DNA of 30,945 nucleotides from assembly GCA_023487865.1 (NCBI GenBank), contig JAMDBG010000063.1, positions 1 to 30,945 on the forward strand, given 5' to 3'. Source of the DNA: Deltaproteobacteria bacterium (lineage in GTDB: Bacteria > Desulfobacterota > Syntrophia > Syntrophales > UBA5619). Under the pieces are notes generated by a model, which worked only from the letters and a program-made list of their open reading frames with translations, was not told the DNA's origin and searched no databases. Shown here one piece after another: positions 1 to 8,042 of this stretch; positions within the stretch are counted from its first letter, which is position 1, and each line of letters opens with the position of its first letter. The translations under genes and the position numbers were made by a program.

Positions 1-465
1 GGCGATGGCGATCAACCGTTCGTCCGGATCCTCGGGAAACGCTCCGAGCTCCGAGGCCACGTACAGGGGCGTGTCGATCCCCAGGATCGCTGCCAGTCTC
101 TTCACTCCGAAGATATTAAGCGGGGCAAGCATCTCCCAGGTTGGCGACAGAATCTCCTCGATCAGAGGGGCGAGGTCGCCCCAGAACGGGGCTTTCCGAT
201 AATTGGAAGCGATGGCCTGCCGCTGTTTATGTTGCCAACGCTCCCGGTTGTTGACGGCAACCTCGTTGATCCGTTGCGGGAATCGATACGTCACCGGCAC
301 GGTGAGCCACTGCCGGCCGTCGGCCGTCTTGATCCGGTTGCGGTTCTGCCACTCGTTCTTCTTGTATTGGACCGTGTCGAGCAGGACGAAAACGTCGGCG
401 CGGTCGATTTTTGCGAAATAACCGAGCCACGGCAGATACTGAGGCTGATGAACGCCGACGATCAT
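1..465 (-). CDS. WbqC-like family protein (N-terminal 155 codons, cut by window edge)
   Basis: The reverse strand reads MIVGVHQPQYLPWLGYFAK and continues through DVFVLLDTVQYKKNEWQNRN, the typical beginning of WbqC-like proteins, which are found in O-antigen and exopolysaccharide loci and are presumed to act in sugar or amino-sugar modification; their chemistry is not well established. The frame stays open to base 1, so about 155 N-terminal residues are visible and the C-terminus lies outside the window. The ATG at 465 overlaps the TGA of the upstream PHP-like gene (ATGA, 462-465), which implies translational coupling and membership of the same minus-strand operon. Family membership is read directly from the N-terminal motif; function is inferred from context. 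Confidence 0.85.
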   Translation of the reverse strand, partial: MIVGVHQPQYLPWLGYFAKIDRADVFVLLDTVQYKKNEWQNRNRIKTADGRQWLTVPVTYRFPQRINEVAVNNRERWQHKQRQAIASNYRKAPFWGDLAPLIEEILSPTWEMLAPLNIFGVKRLAAILGIDTPLYVASELGAFPEDPDERLIAIA

Positions 466-1946
466 TTCTTGGCAAAGCTGACAAAGATCGGGTTTGAGAC
501 GATGGCCCCCTGTCCGGTCACGTCCATGCGGTAGTAGATTTTTTCTCCCGGCTTCTCCAGAACGTCGGTATAATCGATGCGCAAGGGCAGGGTCCCCTTG
601 AATGTCTGGATGAGCGTCCCGGAGCGGATCAGCCGCACCAGGACCGGCCCCTTTTCTTCCGGGGGGCCGGAAACAGTGATCCGAATACGGGGGTTGCGCT
701 CTACCAGGAGTTCTTCGCCGGCAATCATCCGCGGAGCTGCATCCAATTCGGCAGCGGATACGGAAAACTCATCGAGTCTCGGAACTTTGGGGAATTTCCC
801 CCGACAGGCGTACATCTTGCCGTTCCTCAGGGCCGAAAGAACCGCTTGAGGGGATCGCTCGGTAAGGAGAAGCACGGTCTGAAAGTCGCCTAAGCCCTGA
901 TTACCCTCTCCCTCCCGATGGAAGTCCGCCGTGGCGATCCCCCAGGGGGGGCGTTCGCGTAATCCCCGGCAATATTCCATCAGGGTCATGTCCCATACTT
1001 TTCCCGGTTCCGTCAGGGTGATTGTATCCCCGTAAAGAGCCGCAAAACCCGTGTAATTCTTAGTTTCCAGAAGCATCTCCGGGTAGGGAAGCGTCTTGAC
1101 CTGAATGGCTCCCAGCGTCCTTACTCCTGAGCGGGTTTCCGGGTAGTTCCAGAAAGTAAGACCGCCCTTCTGGCTCACCGAGTCGATGAATAGCTGATAC
1201 GGTGCCGCTCCCTGCCCGCCATGATAGGCATCGAAAAAAGAGGGACTGGCTAATACGATATTGGCGAAAAATCCGGCGCTGACGACAGCCAGGACCACCC
1301 CGGAAAGACGCCACCCGGGTATGAACAGGAAGTAAAGGGCAATGAGAAAGGCTCCGCCGAAAGCCGCAAGCGCCGGCAGTGCGGCCCTCAGAGCGCTTAC
1401 GGAGAAGCCGTTGTGCAAAACGGGCAGGGTTTGGTAGTCTCCCGGTCTTTCCAGCCCCATCGCCAGGATCCGCCGTTCATGATCGTTGGCGGTCAAATTC
1501 CCGGCAAACAGGTTTCCCGTCCAGTAATAAAAGGGGGCGCTCTCCGTGCCCGGGATGAGGATCACATCCGGATACGCTTTGCGGATAGAGGCGATGGTCT
1601 GAAGGTAGGTGTTGATACCCGACCGAGCGATCGAGTTCCTCTCCTCCCGTTTCTTGATGATATTTCGAAAGGGCGGCAGGCCGTATTCGATTACCATGCG
1701 ATCATGATCATTGAGGAAGATCACCCGGAATCCCTTCTTGACGGCCATTTTCACGAGGGTTTCAGGGTCGTAGGCGCCGTCGCTGAAAGTGGTGCGCAGA
1801 TCCATCAGGGCCGGCACCTGCTCGTAGGCGCCGGCCGGTGTGACGAAAAAGATCCCTGTCACAACAACAAGGGCCAGCAGGATCAACAGGGAATGAGCGC
1901 CTCGCCGGAAATGCACCGCTTGAGTTTGTTTGTGCGAACTAGTCAT
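462..1946 (-). CDS. Membrane-anchored PHP-like protein with degenerate metal site
   Basis: 494 residues from the ATG at 1946. That start has GGAG eight bases upstream, whereas the longer GTG start at 1991 has no convincing ribosome site. A hydrophobic segment at about residues 18-36 looks like a signal anchor. The following region resembles the PHP phosphoesterase fold: DLRTTFSDG (49-57), LNDHDR (78-83), IPGTES (131-136) and TADFHREG (339-346). The usual HxH pair in the first motif (DLHTHTxxSDG) is missing here, so one metal site is probably lost. Two more hydrophobic stretches lie at about 183-235, between the second and third PHP-like blocks, followed by a long C-terminal beta-rich region. 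It sits between a GT4 gene (8 bases or more) and wbqC (4-base overlap). PHP-like membrane proteins occur in polysaccharide loci, but I cannot assign a reaction. Confidence 0.75.
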   Translation of the reverse strand: MTSSHKQTQAVHFRRGAHSLLILLALVVVTGIFFVTPAGAYEQVPALMDLRTTFSDGAYDPETLVKMAVKKGFRVIFLNDHDRMVIEYGLPPFRNIIKKREERNSIARSGINTYLQTIASIRKAYPDVILIPGTESAPFYYWTGNLFAGNLTANDHERRILAMGLERPGDYQTLPVLHNGFSVSALRAALPALAAFGGAFLIALYFLFIPGWRLSGVVLAVVSAGFFANIVLASPSFFDAYHGGQGAAPYQLFIDSVSQKGGLTFWNYPETRSGVRTLGAIQVKTLPYPEMLLETKNYTGFAALYGDTITLTEPGKVWDMTLMEYCRGLRERPPWGIATADFHREGEGNQGLGDFQTVLLLTERSPQAVLSALRNGKMYACRGKFPKVPRLDEFSVSAAELDAAPRMIAGEELLVERNPRIRITVSGPPEEKGPVLVRLIRSGTLIQTFKGTLPLRIDYTDVLEKPGEKIYYRMDVTGQGAIVSNPIFVSFAKK

Positions 1947-1998
1947 CTTCCGATCTCCGATTTGCGTACCCGAATCACCTTCCCTACTCACCGTTTCA

Positions 1999-3195
1999 CT
2001 ATATGGTTTTTGTCAGCAATTTTCCATATAGATGATCAATCATTTTTATCATCTCATCCGAACTGTACCGGGGCGCGACCGGCCGGCCGGCATCTCCCAT
2101 CCGGCAACGCCCTTCCGGATCACCGCATAGACGGCCAATTGCCTCGACCCAGGCCGCAACGTCCCCGACCGGAACGAGGACGCCGTTTTCTCCATGCAGC
2201 ACGATGTCCTTTATCCCACCGACATCGCTGGCCACGATCGGCTTCCCCATCGCCATCGCTTCCACCAGGACTTTGCCCATTCCTTCGCTGAGCGAGGGGA
2301 GGCAAAAGATATCGAAGGCGGCCATAACGCCGGCGACATCGGTGCGCCAGCCCAAGAAGCGGACATTTCCCGCGATACCTAGGTCGATGGTCATTTGTTC
2401 CAATTTCTGACGCAGCTCGCCCTCTCCCAGGAGGATGAGGAAGAGATCGCGACCACGACGGATGAGTTCAGATGCCGCCCGGATGAGCACATCCTGACCC
2501 TTAATGGCGGTCAGTCGGCCCGCGGTTCCGATGACGATCTTCTCCGGCGGTATACCAAGCGCTGCTTTGGCTTCTCCCATTTGCAACCTATCGGAAAGGA
2601 AAAGCCCCAGATCGACACCGCTGTGGATGACGATGAATTTCCGCTCTGGGGCTATGCGGAGGTTCAGATGATCCTCCCGCTCCTGCGGGGTGAGGGTGAT
2701 GATCGCGTCGGTGATGAGTGCCGTCGCCTTTTCCAGCCAGATAAACAGACGGGTTTGCAACGGGCCGAAATATCCCCAGAAAACATGACCGTGCGGGGTG
2801 TGGACGATGACGGGAACCCGGCAGAGCAACGCCGCCCACCTCCCCAGGATGCCCGCCTTGGAGGTGTGGGTATGGACGATATGCGGCCGCTCATGCCGGA
2901 TGACCCGGAGCAGTGCGCAAAAGGCGATCAGGTCGGAAACGGGCCGGAGATTCCGCAGGAGATGGCGGACGGTGATCACCCGGATGTGATCCTTGCGAAC
3001 AGTGTCAATATTGGCTTGTGCCGCTCGGATTTCCGGATCTCCTGAACACCCGGAAGGAGAGGGCCCTTTGATTAGGAGCACTTCATAGCGGTTCTTGTCC
3101 AGGCCGCAGACGGTGAGAAAGGTGTTTTCCGCCGATCCCCCCTTATCGAAGCGGGTGATGACGTGGACGACCTTGATCTTACATTGTGGAATCAT
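1999..3195 (-). CDS. Glycosyltransferase family 4
   Basis: 398 residues. The N-terminus (KVVHVITRFDKGGSAENT) and the C-terminal donor-binding block SEGMGKVLVEAMAMGKPIV, with the E-x7-E signature, followed by ASDVGG, are those of retaining GT-B glycosyltransferases of CAZy family 4. Such enzymes work at the cytoplasmic membrane face, moving a sugar from a nucleotide donor onto a lipid-linked oligosaccharide. The donor and acceptor cannot be told from the sequence. The ATG at 3195 lies inside the last codons of asnB, a 17-base overlap in another frame, so translation is probably coupled. Length is normal and no frameshift is seen. Confidence 0.92.
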   Translation of the reverse strand: MIPQCKIKVVHVITRFDKGGSAENTFLTVCGLDKNRYEVLLIKGPSPSGCSGDPEIRAAQANIDTVRKDHIRVITVRHLLRNLRPVSDLIAFCALLRVIRHERPHIVHTHTSKAGILGRWAALLCRVPVIVHTPHGHVFWGYFGPLQTRLFIWLEKATALITDAIITLTPQEREDHLNLRIAPERKFIVIHSGVDLGLFLSDRLQMGEAKAALGIPPEKIVIGTAGRLTAIKGQDVLIRAASELIRRGRDLFLILLGEGELRQKLEQMTIDLGIAGNVRFLGWRTDVAGVMAAFDIFCLPSLSEGMGKVLVEAMAMGKPIVASDVGGIKDIVLHGENGVLVPVGDVAAWVEAIGRLCGDPEGRCRMGDAGRPVAPRYSSDEMIKMIDHLYGKLLTKTI

Positions 3196-5086
3196 ACCAG
3201 GCCTGAAAGGCGATCAGGTTCCAGATCTGCCAGGCGGTGTCACGCCTGCCGTGCATCAGCTCGGCAACGAGGTTCTCGATGAACGGGCAATGAAAGATCC
3301 CCTGCCGCTCGATCCGCTCCCGTGCCAGGTAGGTGGTAATCAGGTGATGAAGATCGGTCTTCAGCCATCTGCTGACGGGCATCTCGAACCCCCATTTGGG
3401 CCGGTTGTGCAGGGAGCGGGGCAGGATCTCCTTGAAGGTTTCGATGAAGATGTATTTGCCGCGGCTGTGCCGGATCTTCCACTCGCCCCCGATCCGGAAG
3501 GCTAGTTCGCAGACCCGGCGGTCGAGGAGGGGAACCCGGACCTCCAGGGGATGGCGCATGCTCATCATGTCCACCTTCCAGAGCATGTCGGCAGGGAGCG
3601 AGATCGTCAGGTCGGTGTAGAGCATCCGGTTAACAGGATCGGTCAGCAACCGTTCCAGGGCCGCGGCAAACAATCCCGGCGCCGCCGGATTGCCTGCCCG
3701 ATACCCATCCGCAAGGAGGGCTTTTCTACTCTCCTGACCGAAAAGTTCATTCCAGGCCAGGACCCGCGCCGCGAAGGTTTCTTTCGCCCCACGGATGAAT
3801 TTCTTGATCCTCCGGATCCGTTCGGTGTGCGGGTTATCCCGGGAGTCGGGAAGCCGGCGGAGTATCGGTTCGAGAAGGCCCGCCCTGAGGAGACGGGGAA
3901 TGAGGCGATACCGACGGTACAACGCCTCGCCCCGGTACATCCGGTAGCCCGCGAAGAGCTCATCGCCGCCATCTCCGGAGAGGGCGACGGTGACGTCCCG
4001 GGCGGTTTCACGGGCGACCACGTAGGTGGGGACGGCGGAGGAATCGCCGAACGGCTCGTCGAGGGACGACAGGACGTCAGGGATCGTGTCGATGATCGCC
4101 CGTGAGCTCAACATGATCTCGTGATGGTCCGTCCCGTGGAAAGCGGCAACCTCGCGGGCGTAGGCGGTTTCATCGTACATCGGCATATCCGTATAGCCGA
4201 TGGCGTAGGTCTTCACCGGCCGGGAGGCATTTCGCGCCATCAGCCCCACGATGACGCTCGAATCGATCCCCCCGCTCAGGAAGGCCCCCAGCGGGACATC
4301 GGCAACCATCTGGCCGCGGACGGCCTCCTCCAAGGTAGCGAAGAGAGTCGCCTTCATCCCTTCAACATCTTGGTCATCTGGCCCATCTGCGGGGGGCACG
4401 GCAGGGATATCCCAGAACTTTTCCTCCTTGAGGATGCCGTTATGAACCGTCAGGAGGTGTCCAGGACGGAGTTTCCGAATATTCTTGAAGATAGTCCAGG
4501 GGGCGGGGATGTAATTCAGGCTGAGATAGAGGTCCAGTGCCTCCAGATCGATCTCTCTGTGGACTGTCGGATCAGCGAGGAGGGCCTTGATCTCCGAGGC
4601 GAAGAGGAAATTCTTGCCGTCCCAGGAATAGACAAGCGGCTTGATACCGACGTGGTCGCGGGCCAGAACAAGTGTTTGTGTCTTTTCCGACCAGAGGGCC
4701 AGGGAGAACATCCCGTTGAGTCGGGCGATACCGGCCGATCCCTCCTCCTCAAATAGGTGGATGATCACCTCGCTGTCGGTCCGGGAGGCAAACCGATGGC
4801 CTTTTTTCTGCAGCTCCACCCTCAACGCAATGAAATTGTAGATCTCCCCATTGAAAACCATCCAGAGGGACTTGTCCTCGTTGGACATGGGCTGCCGACC
4901 GGCCTCCGTCAGGTCGATAATGCTCAGCCTCCGGTGGCCGAGACCGCAGGCGATATTCCCATGCTGACGCTGGTAGAGACCCGAATCGTTGGGCCCGCGA
5001 TGGGCCAGCCGGTCGGTCATCCGTCTGAGGAGATCCTCCTCGACCGGCGTACCAGTGAAATCAAGTTTTCCGCAGATGCCGCACAT
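3179..5086 (-). CDS. asnB: Asparagine synthase-like glutamine amidotransferase (AsnB family)
   Basis: 635 residues from the ATG at 5086. This start is chosen because it places the catalytic cysteine at position 2 (MCGICG), as class II glutamine amidotransferases require; a longer open frame to 5131 would add 15 residues before it. The N-terminal glutaminase domain (about 1-200) has RGPNDSG, HRRLSIIDL and FNGEIYNF. The synthetase domain has the PP-loop SGGIDSS at 271-277 and SGDGGDELFAGY further on. The family forms amides from aspartate or other carboxylates using glutamine and ATP. In polysaccharide loci such proteins often amidate sugars or uronic acids, so free asparagine synthesis is not certain. 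The reconstructed sequence shows a GT4 gene directly upstream before the IS256 insertion. Confidence 0.92.
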   Translation of the reverse strand: MCGICGKLDFTGTPVEEDLLRRMTDRLAHRGPNDSGLYQRQHGNIACGLGHRRLSIIDLTEAGRQPMSNEDKSLWMVFNGEIYNFIALRVELQKKGHRFASRTDSEVIIHLFEEEGSAGIARLNGMFSLALWSEKTQTLVLARDHVGIKPLVYSWDGKNFLFASEIKALLADPTVHREIDLEALDLYLSLNYIPAPWTIFKNIRKLRPGHLLTVHNGILKEEKFWDIPAVPPADGPDDQDVEGMKATLFATLEEAVRGQMVADVPLGAFLSGGIDSSVIVGLMARNASRPVKTYAIGYTDMPMYDETAYAREVAAFHGTDHHEIMLSSRAIIDTIPDVLSSLDEPFGDSSAVPTYVVARETARDVTVALSGDGGDELFAGYRMYRGEALYRRYRLIPRLLRAGLLEPILRRLPDSRDNPHTERIRRIKKFIRGAKETFAARVLAWNELFGQESRKALLADGYRAGNPAAPGLFAAALERLLTDPVNRMLYTDLTISLPADMLWKVDMMSMRHPLEVRVPLLDRRVCELAFRIGGEWKIRHSRGKYIFIETFKEILPRSLHNRPKWGFEMPVSRWLKTDLHHLITTYLARERIERQGIFHCPFIENLVAELMHGRRDTAWQIWNLIAFQAWYDSTM

Positions 5087-5224
5087 AATTAATTCATTTC
5101 CGATCCCGATCCCTGGAACTGAACCTGACAATCCTGTGAGGCGCAGAGAAATAACGCATACCTTCCTCCCGGGGATACTCGCCGACTTTCCGATAGAGAA
5201 CAGATTTCGCTCATATTTCGTTGA
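5087..5224. other. Intergenic remnant between asnB and the IS256 insertion point
   Basis: About 138 bases without a convincing gene. The left part is the asnB leader. Bases 5211-5224 are the displaced 3' end of the GT4 gene now on the other side of the IS: read on the minus strand across the single target copy they give NIINEI followed by TGA (5211-5213). No strong promoter for asnB was recognised here. Confidence 0.6.
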
Positions 5225-5232
5225 TTATGTTT
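5225..5232. repeat. Left 8-bp target-site duplication of the IS256-family element
   Basis: TTATGTTT here is repeated exactly at 8048-8055. Eight bases is the usual duplication length for IS256-family insertion. Both copies immediately flank the imperfect terminal inverted repeats. Confidence 0.85.
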
Positions 5233-5337
5233 GATAACGTAAAATATCTTTCGCTTTTTTTAAGTAGCACGGCAGTGCTCTTTCGAGATAAGAATTTGTC
5301 GCCAAACAGGTTCAAATCTTGAAAGGAGGACACTGCC

Positions 5338-6376
5338 GTGAAGAAGGATTGTACACCGGAGCGAGAAAAAGTCATCAAGATAAATGAGGAGGCGATCAGG
5401 GATCATCTGGGGAAGCTGGTACGGAGCACGGTTGAGGAGACGCTCAACGGGATGCTGGATGCGGAAGCGAATCGGTTGTGCAACGCCGAGAAGTACCAGA
5501 GGAGCGGCACCCGGATTGATACCCGGGCGGGGCATTATCAGCGGAAGCTGCATACGCGGGCAGGCGAGGTGACGTTGAAGGTTCCGAAGCTTCGGCAACA
5601 GACATTCGAGACAGCGATCATCGAGCGATATCGGAGACGGGAGGCGTCGGTTGAGGAAGCCTTGATCGAGATGTACCTGGCAGGCGTATCGGTCCGCCGG
5701 GTGGAGGGTATAACCGAGGCCTTGTGGGGGACGAAGGTGAGTCCCGGCACGATCAGCAACCTCAATAAGAAGGTCTACGAGAAGATCGAGGCTTGGCGAA
5801 GCCGACCCATCGAAGGGACGATTCCGTATGTTTATCTGGATGGGATCGTGCTGAAGCGATCCTGGGCAGGTGAGGTCAGCAATGTGTCGGTGCTGGTGGC
5901 CATTGGGGTCAATGAAGAAGGTCATCGCAGGATTCTGGGCATCTGCGAGGGAGCAAAGGAGGACAAGGCCGGCTGGTCGAACTTCTTGCGTCATCTGAAG
6001 GAGCGAGGGCTGAACGGGGTACGTCTTTTCATCACCGATGCCTGCATGGGCCTGGTAGAGTCCCTGGGGGAGTTCTATCCCGAAGCGAAGTGGCAGCGCT
6101 GCATCGTGCATTTTTACCGCAATGTCCTGAGTGTCGTTCCGACGAGGTTGATGCTGGACGTTGCCACGATGCTCAAGGCGATCCATGCCTCTGAAGACTT
6201 GGCAGCGGCAATGGAGAAGGCAGAGGCCGTCTGCATCAAACTGAAGGGCCTGAAGCTCAAGGAAGCAGCGAAGAAGATCCAGGAATCGATCGGGGAGACG
6301 TTCACGTACTATGCATTCCCCCGCGAGCATCGGGTCCGGATCAGGCCGAACAATGCCCTTGAGCGGATCATGCGGG
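5338..6376 (+). pseudogene. IS256-family transposase, 5' part (interrupted)
   Basis: Starts at GTG 5338 behind AAAGGAGG at eight bases. It encodes about 346 residues of a MULE/IS256-type DDE transposase, with DGIVLKRSW and FITDACMGL as the two aspartate blocks, CIVHFYRNV and then NNALERIMR next to the conserved glutamate. The reading frame is cut after IMR by the IS5-family element. Read-through into that element would add about 76 unrelated residues before a stop at 6606. Joining base 6376 to 7815 restores IMREIRRRTR and a 406-residue protein, the usual family length, so no coding sequence was lost. Confidence 0.92.
6372..6376. repeat. Left 5-bp target duplication of the nested IS5-family element
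   Basis: GCGGG at 6372-6376 recurs at 7810-7814, flanking the element ends GAGAC and GTCTC. Removing one copy restores the transposase reading frame exactly, which supports the boundary. Confidence 0.75.
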
Positions 6377-6538
6377 GAGACGTTTGCACAACTCGAGGTG
6401 TCATTCTCGCCTTTTCGGTGAGTCTCTGTGATAAATTTCTGATTATTCAAAGGCAACATGTTGATATTATTAATTATAACTTGACTTTCCTTCACTTTTA
6501 TGCCATATTCCTTCCAAATTCACCCCTTTGGAGGAACT

Positions 6539-7591
6539 ATGAGATTCAAGAAAACATCCCACCTCTCCTTCGCCGACATCGCCGTTTTCAACTCGATGAA
6601 TCGTAACCGGGCCACCCATAGAATGGATCAGATCAGCGCTCTGGTCAACTGGGCCAGGATCGAAAGCCTGGTGGTCAGAGACTATCCCGTCGGCAAGAGC
6701 GCCGAAGGGAACGATGCTTACCATCCCCTCCTGCTGCTGAAATGTCTGCTTTTGCAGCAGTGGTTCCATATCGATTCCGATCCCGAGTTGGAAACACAGA
6801 TCAACGACCGGATCTCCTTCAAGAAGTTCCTGGGGTTGCCCATGGATGAACTCGCACCCGATCACAGCACCTTCTCCCGCTTCAGAAGCCGTCTGTCCAA
6901 GGACGCCATGAAAGCGATCAACCATGAACTCCTGTCTCAATTTGCCTCCCGAGGATTATCCATCAATGAAGGCATTGCCATCGACGCCCGCCTGGTACAG
7001 TCTGCCAGCCACCCCATCAGCGAGGACAAGCTGAAAGAAGAAAGGAACAAACGAGAGACGCCGGAGGGCTGTTTGAATAAGCTGGGAAAGCCGATGAAGT
7101 TTTCCCGCGATCTGGATTCCGACTGGACTGTGAGAAACAATGTCCCCCATTTTGGACTTAAGGAGCATGCCTCCGTGGATACGCGTTATGGTTTTGTCTT
7201 GGCCACGGAAATGACCCCGGCCTCCTTCCATGACAGCCCTTATCTCCCCCTCTGTGTCGCCGGCAGTTGTCACACCCGGACTCCCATAAAGAAGGTCTTT
7301 GCCGACAAAGGGTATTTTGGAGAAAAGAACCGCGAGTTTCTCAGTTTGAACCGGATCCAGGACGGCATCATGAGAAAAGCGACAAGGGGTGCCCGACTGA
7401 CCCCCTATGAGAGAGAGCGGAACAAGGCCATCGCCAAGCTCCGGTACATTGTTGAACAGTATTTCGGCATCAGCCATCTTTACCATCATGCTCATCGGGC
7501 CAGGTTCACTAGATTAATCATCAATGCAATGGACGCCCTGTTCAGGCAGTTGGCCTTCAACCTCTTCCGAGGGACGAAGGTGGTGACATAG
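6539..7591 (+). CDS. IS5-family transposase
   Basis: 350 residues from the ATG at 6539, which has GGAGG five bases upstream (an earlier in-frame ATG at 6500 has none). The protein has the IS5-family layout: an N-terminal DUF772-like region (PVGKSAEG, LLLLKCLLLQQW, DHSTFSRFRSRL), IDARLV with the first catalytic aspartate, FADKGYFG with the second, and a C-terminal RYIVEQYFGISHLY block carrying the glutamate. It carries out cut-and-paste transposition of its own element. No stop or frameshift is seen, so it may still be active. Confidence 0.92.
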   Translation: MRFKKTSHLSFADIAVFNSMNRNRATHRMDQISALVNWARIESLVVRDYPVGKSAEGNDAYHPLLLLKCLLLQQWFHIDSDPELETQINDRISFKKFLGLPMDELAPDHSTFSRFRSRLSKDAMKAINHELLSQFASRGLSINEGIAIDARLVQSASHPISEDKLKEERNKRETPEGCLNKLGKPMKFSRDLDSDWTVRNNVPHFGLKEHASVDTRYGFVLATEMTPASFHDSPYLPLCVAGSCHTRTPIKKVFADKGYFGEKNREFLSLNRIQDGIMRKATRGARLTPYERERNKAIAKLRYIVEQYFGISHLYHHAHRARFTRLIINAMDALFRQLAFNLFRGTKVVT

Positions 7592-7771
7592 GAAGGGAGG
7601 TGGCGTCTTATATGAGCACGGGATGATATCAGTGGTGGCCAAATCCGCTCGGTGCAGGGAGGTAAATATGAATTCATCTTGATGCACATGGGATCCAAGG
7701 GGTCACTCTGACGCCCGTATCAGCATTGCTCCTCAAAATTTTTGGTGAAAATCCATCCCCTACCAAAATCA
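7592..7771. other. Non-coding right arm of the IS5-family element
   Basis: No gene is seen between the transposase stop and the terminal repeats. Near the end, TTTTGGT and ACCAAAA (about 7740-7768) can form a short stem that might act as a weak terminator; this is a reading by eye only. Confidence 0.4.
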
Positions 7772-7809
7772 ACCGTTTTTCAAAGGTCTCACCGTTTTTC
7801 AAAGGTCTC
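7772..7809. repeat. Tandem duplication of the IS5-family right terminus
   Basis: Two exact adjacent copies of the 19-base unit ACCGTTTTTCAAAGGTCTC. The outer copy abuts the target duplication GCGGG at 7810-7814. Whether this bipartite end is normal for the element or a local duplication cannot be settled here, because the other copy in the window has lost its right end. Confidence 0.85.
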
Positions 7810-7814
7810 GCGGG

Positions 7815-7996
7815 AGATTCGGAGGCGTACCAGAGTCGTGGGTGCGTTTCCTGACGGTCACTCGGCGCTGATGCTCTGCGCGGCCCGGCTCCGTCACGTG
7901 GCCGGGACTCAGTGGGGTTCGAAACGGTATCTGAACATGGATCTGATGCGAGATCAGGACATCGACAAGGCTTTGGGGTTAGCGGAGGCCGTATAA
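7815..7996 (+). pseudogene. IS256-family transposase, 3' part
   Basis: Encodes the C-terminal 60 residues, IRRRTRVVGAFPDGHSAL through LGLAEAV, which continue directly from the 5' part after removal of the IS5-family element. The content (RRRTRVVGAFPD, GTQWGSKRYLNM) is typical of the end of IS256-family transposases. It has no start signals of its own. Confidence 0.9.
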
Positions 7997-8042
7997 ACCA
8001 GACTGAAAGGGCACTGCTGAAAAAAGCGAAAAACTCTTGACA

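Larger units (their letters stand above)
6377..7809 (+). mobile_element. IS5-family insertion sequence, apparently intact, inside IS256
   Basis: The left end begins GAGACGTTTGCACAA. The right end read inward is GAGACCTTTGAAAAA, matching 12 of 15. The element is 1433 bases and holds one intact transposase. The right end is odd: the 19-base terminal unit ACCGTTTTTCAAAGGTCTC is present twice in tandem (7772-7790 and 7791-7809). A diverged and damaged relative lies at 17562-18590. The 5-bp duplication is slightly different from the 2-4 bases common in the IS5 group, so subgroup assignment is left open. Confidence 0.87.

Noticed and set aside
1413..2291. 292-codon plus-strand open frame over the PHP-like and GT4 genes
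   Set aside because: It crosses two well-supported minus-strand genes and has no domain or ribosome site.
5260..6495. 411-codon minus-strand open frame opposite the IS256 transposase
   Set aside because: The plus strand has the family motifs and ribosome site; the antisense product shows nothing recognisable.
6377..6606. C-terminal 76-residue extension of the IS256 transposase
   Set aside because: It is read-through into the left end of the nested IS5-family element, not part of the original protein.
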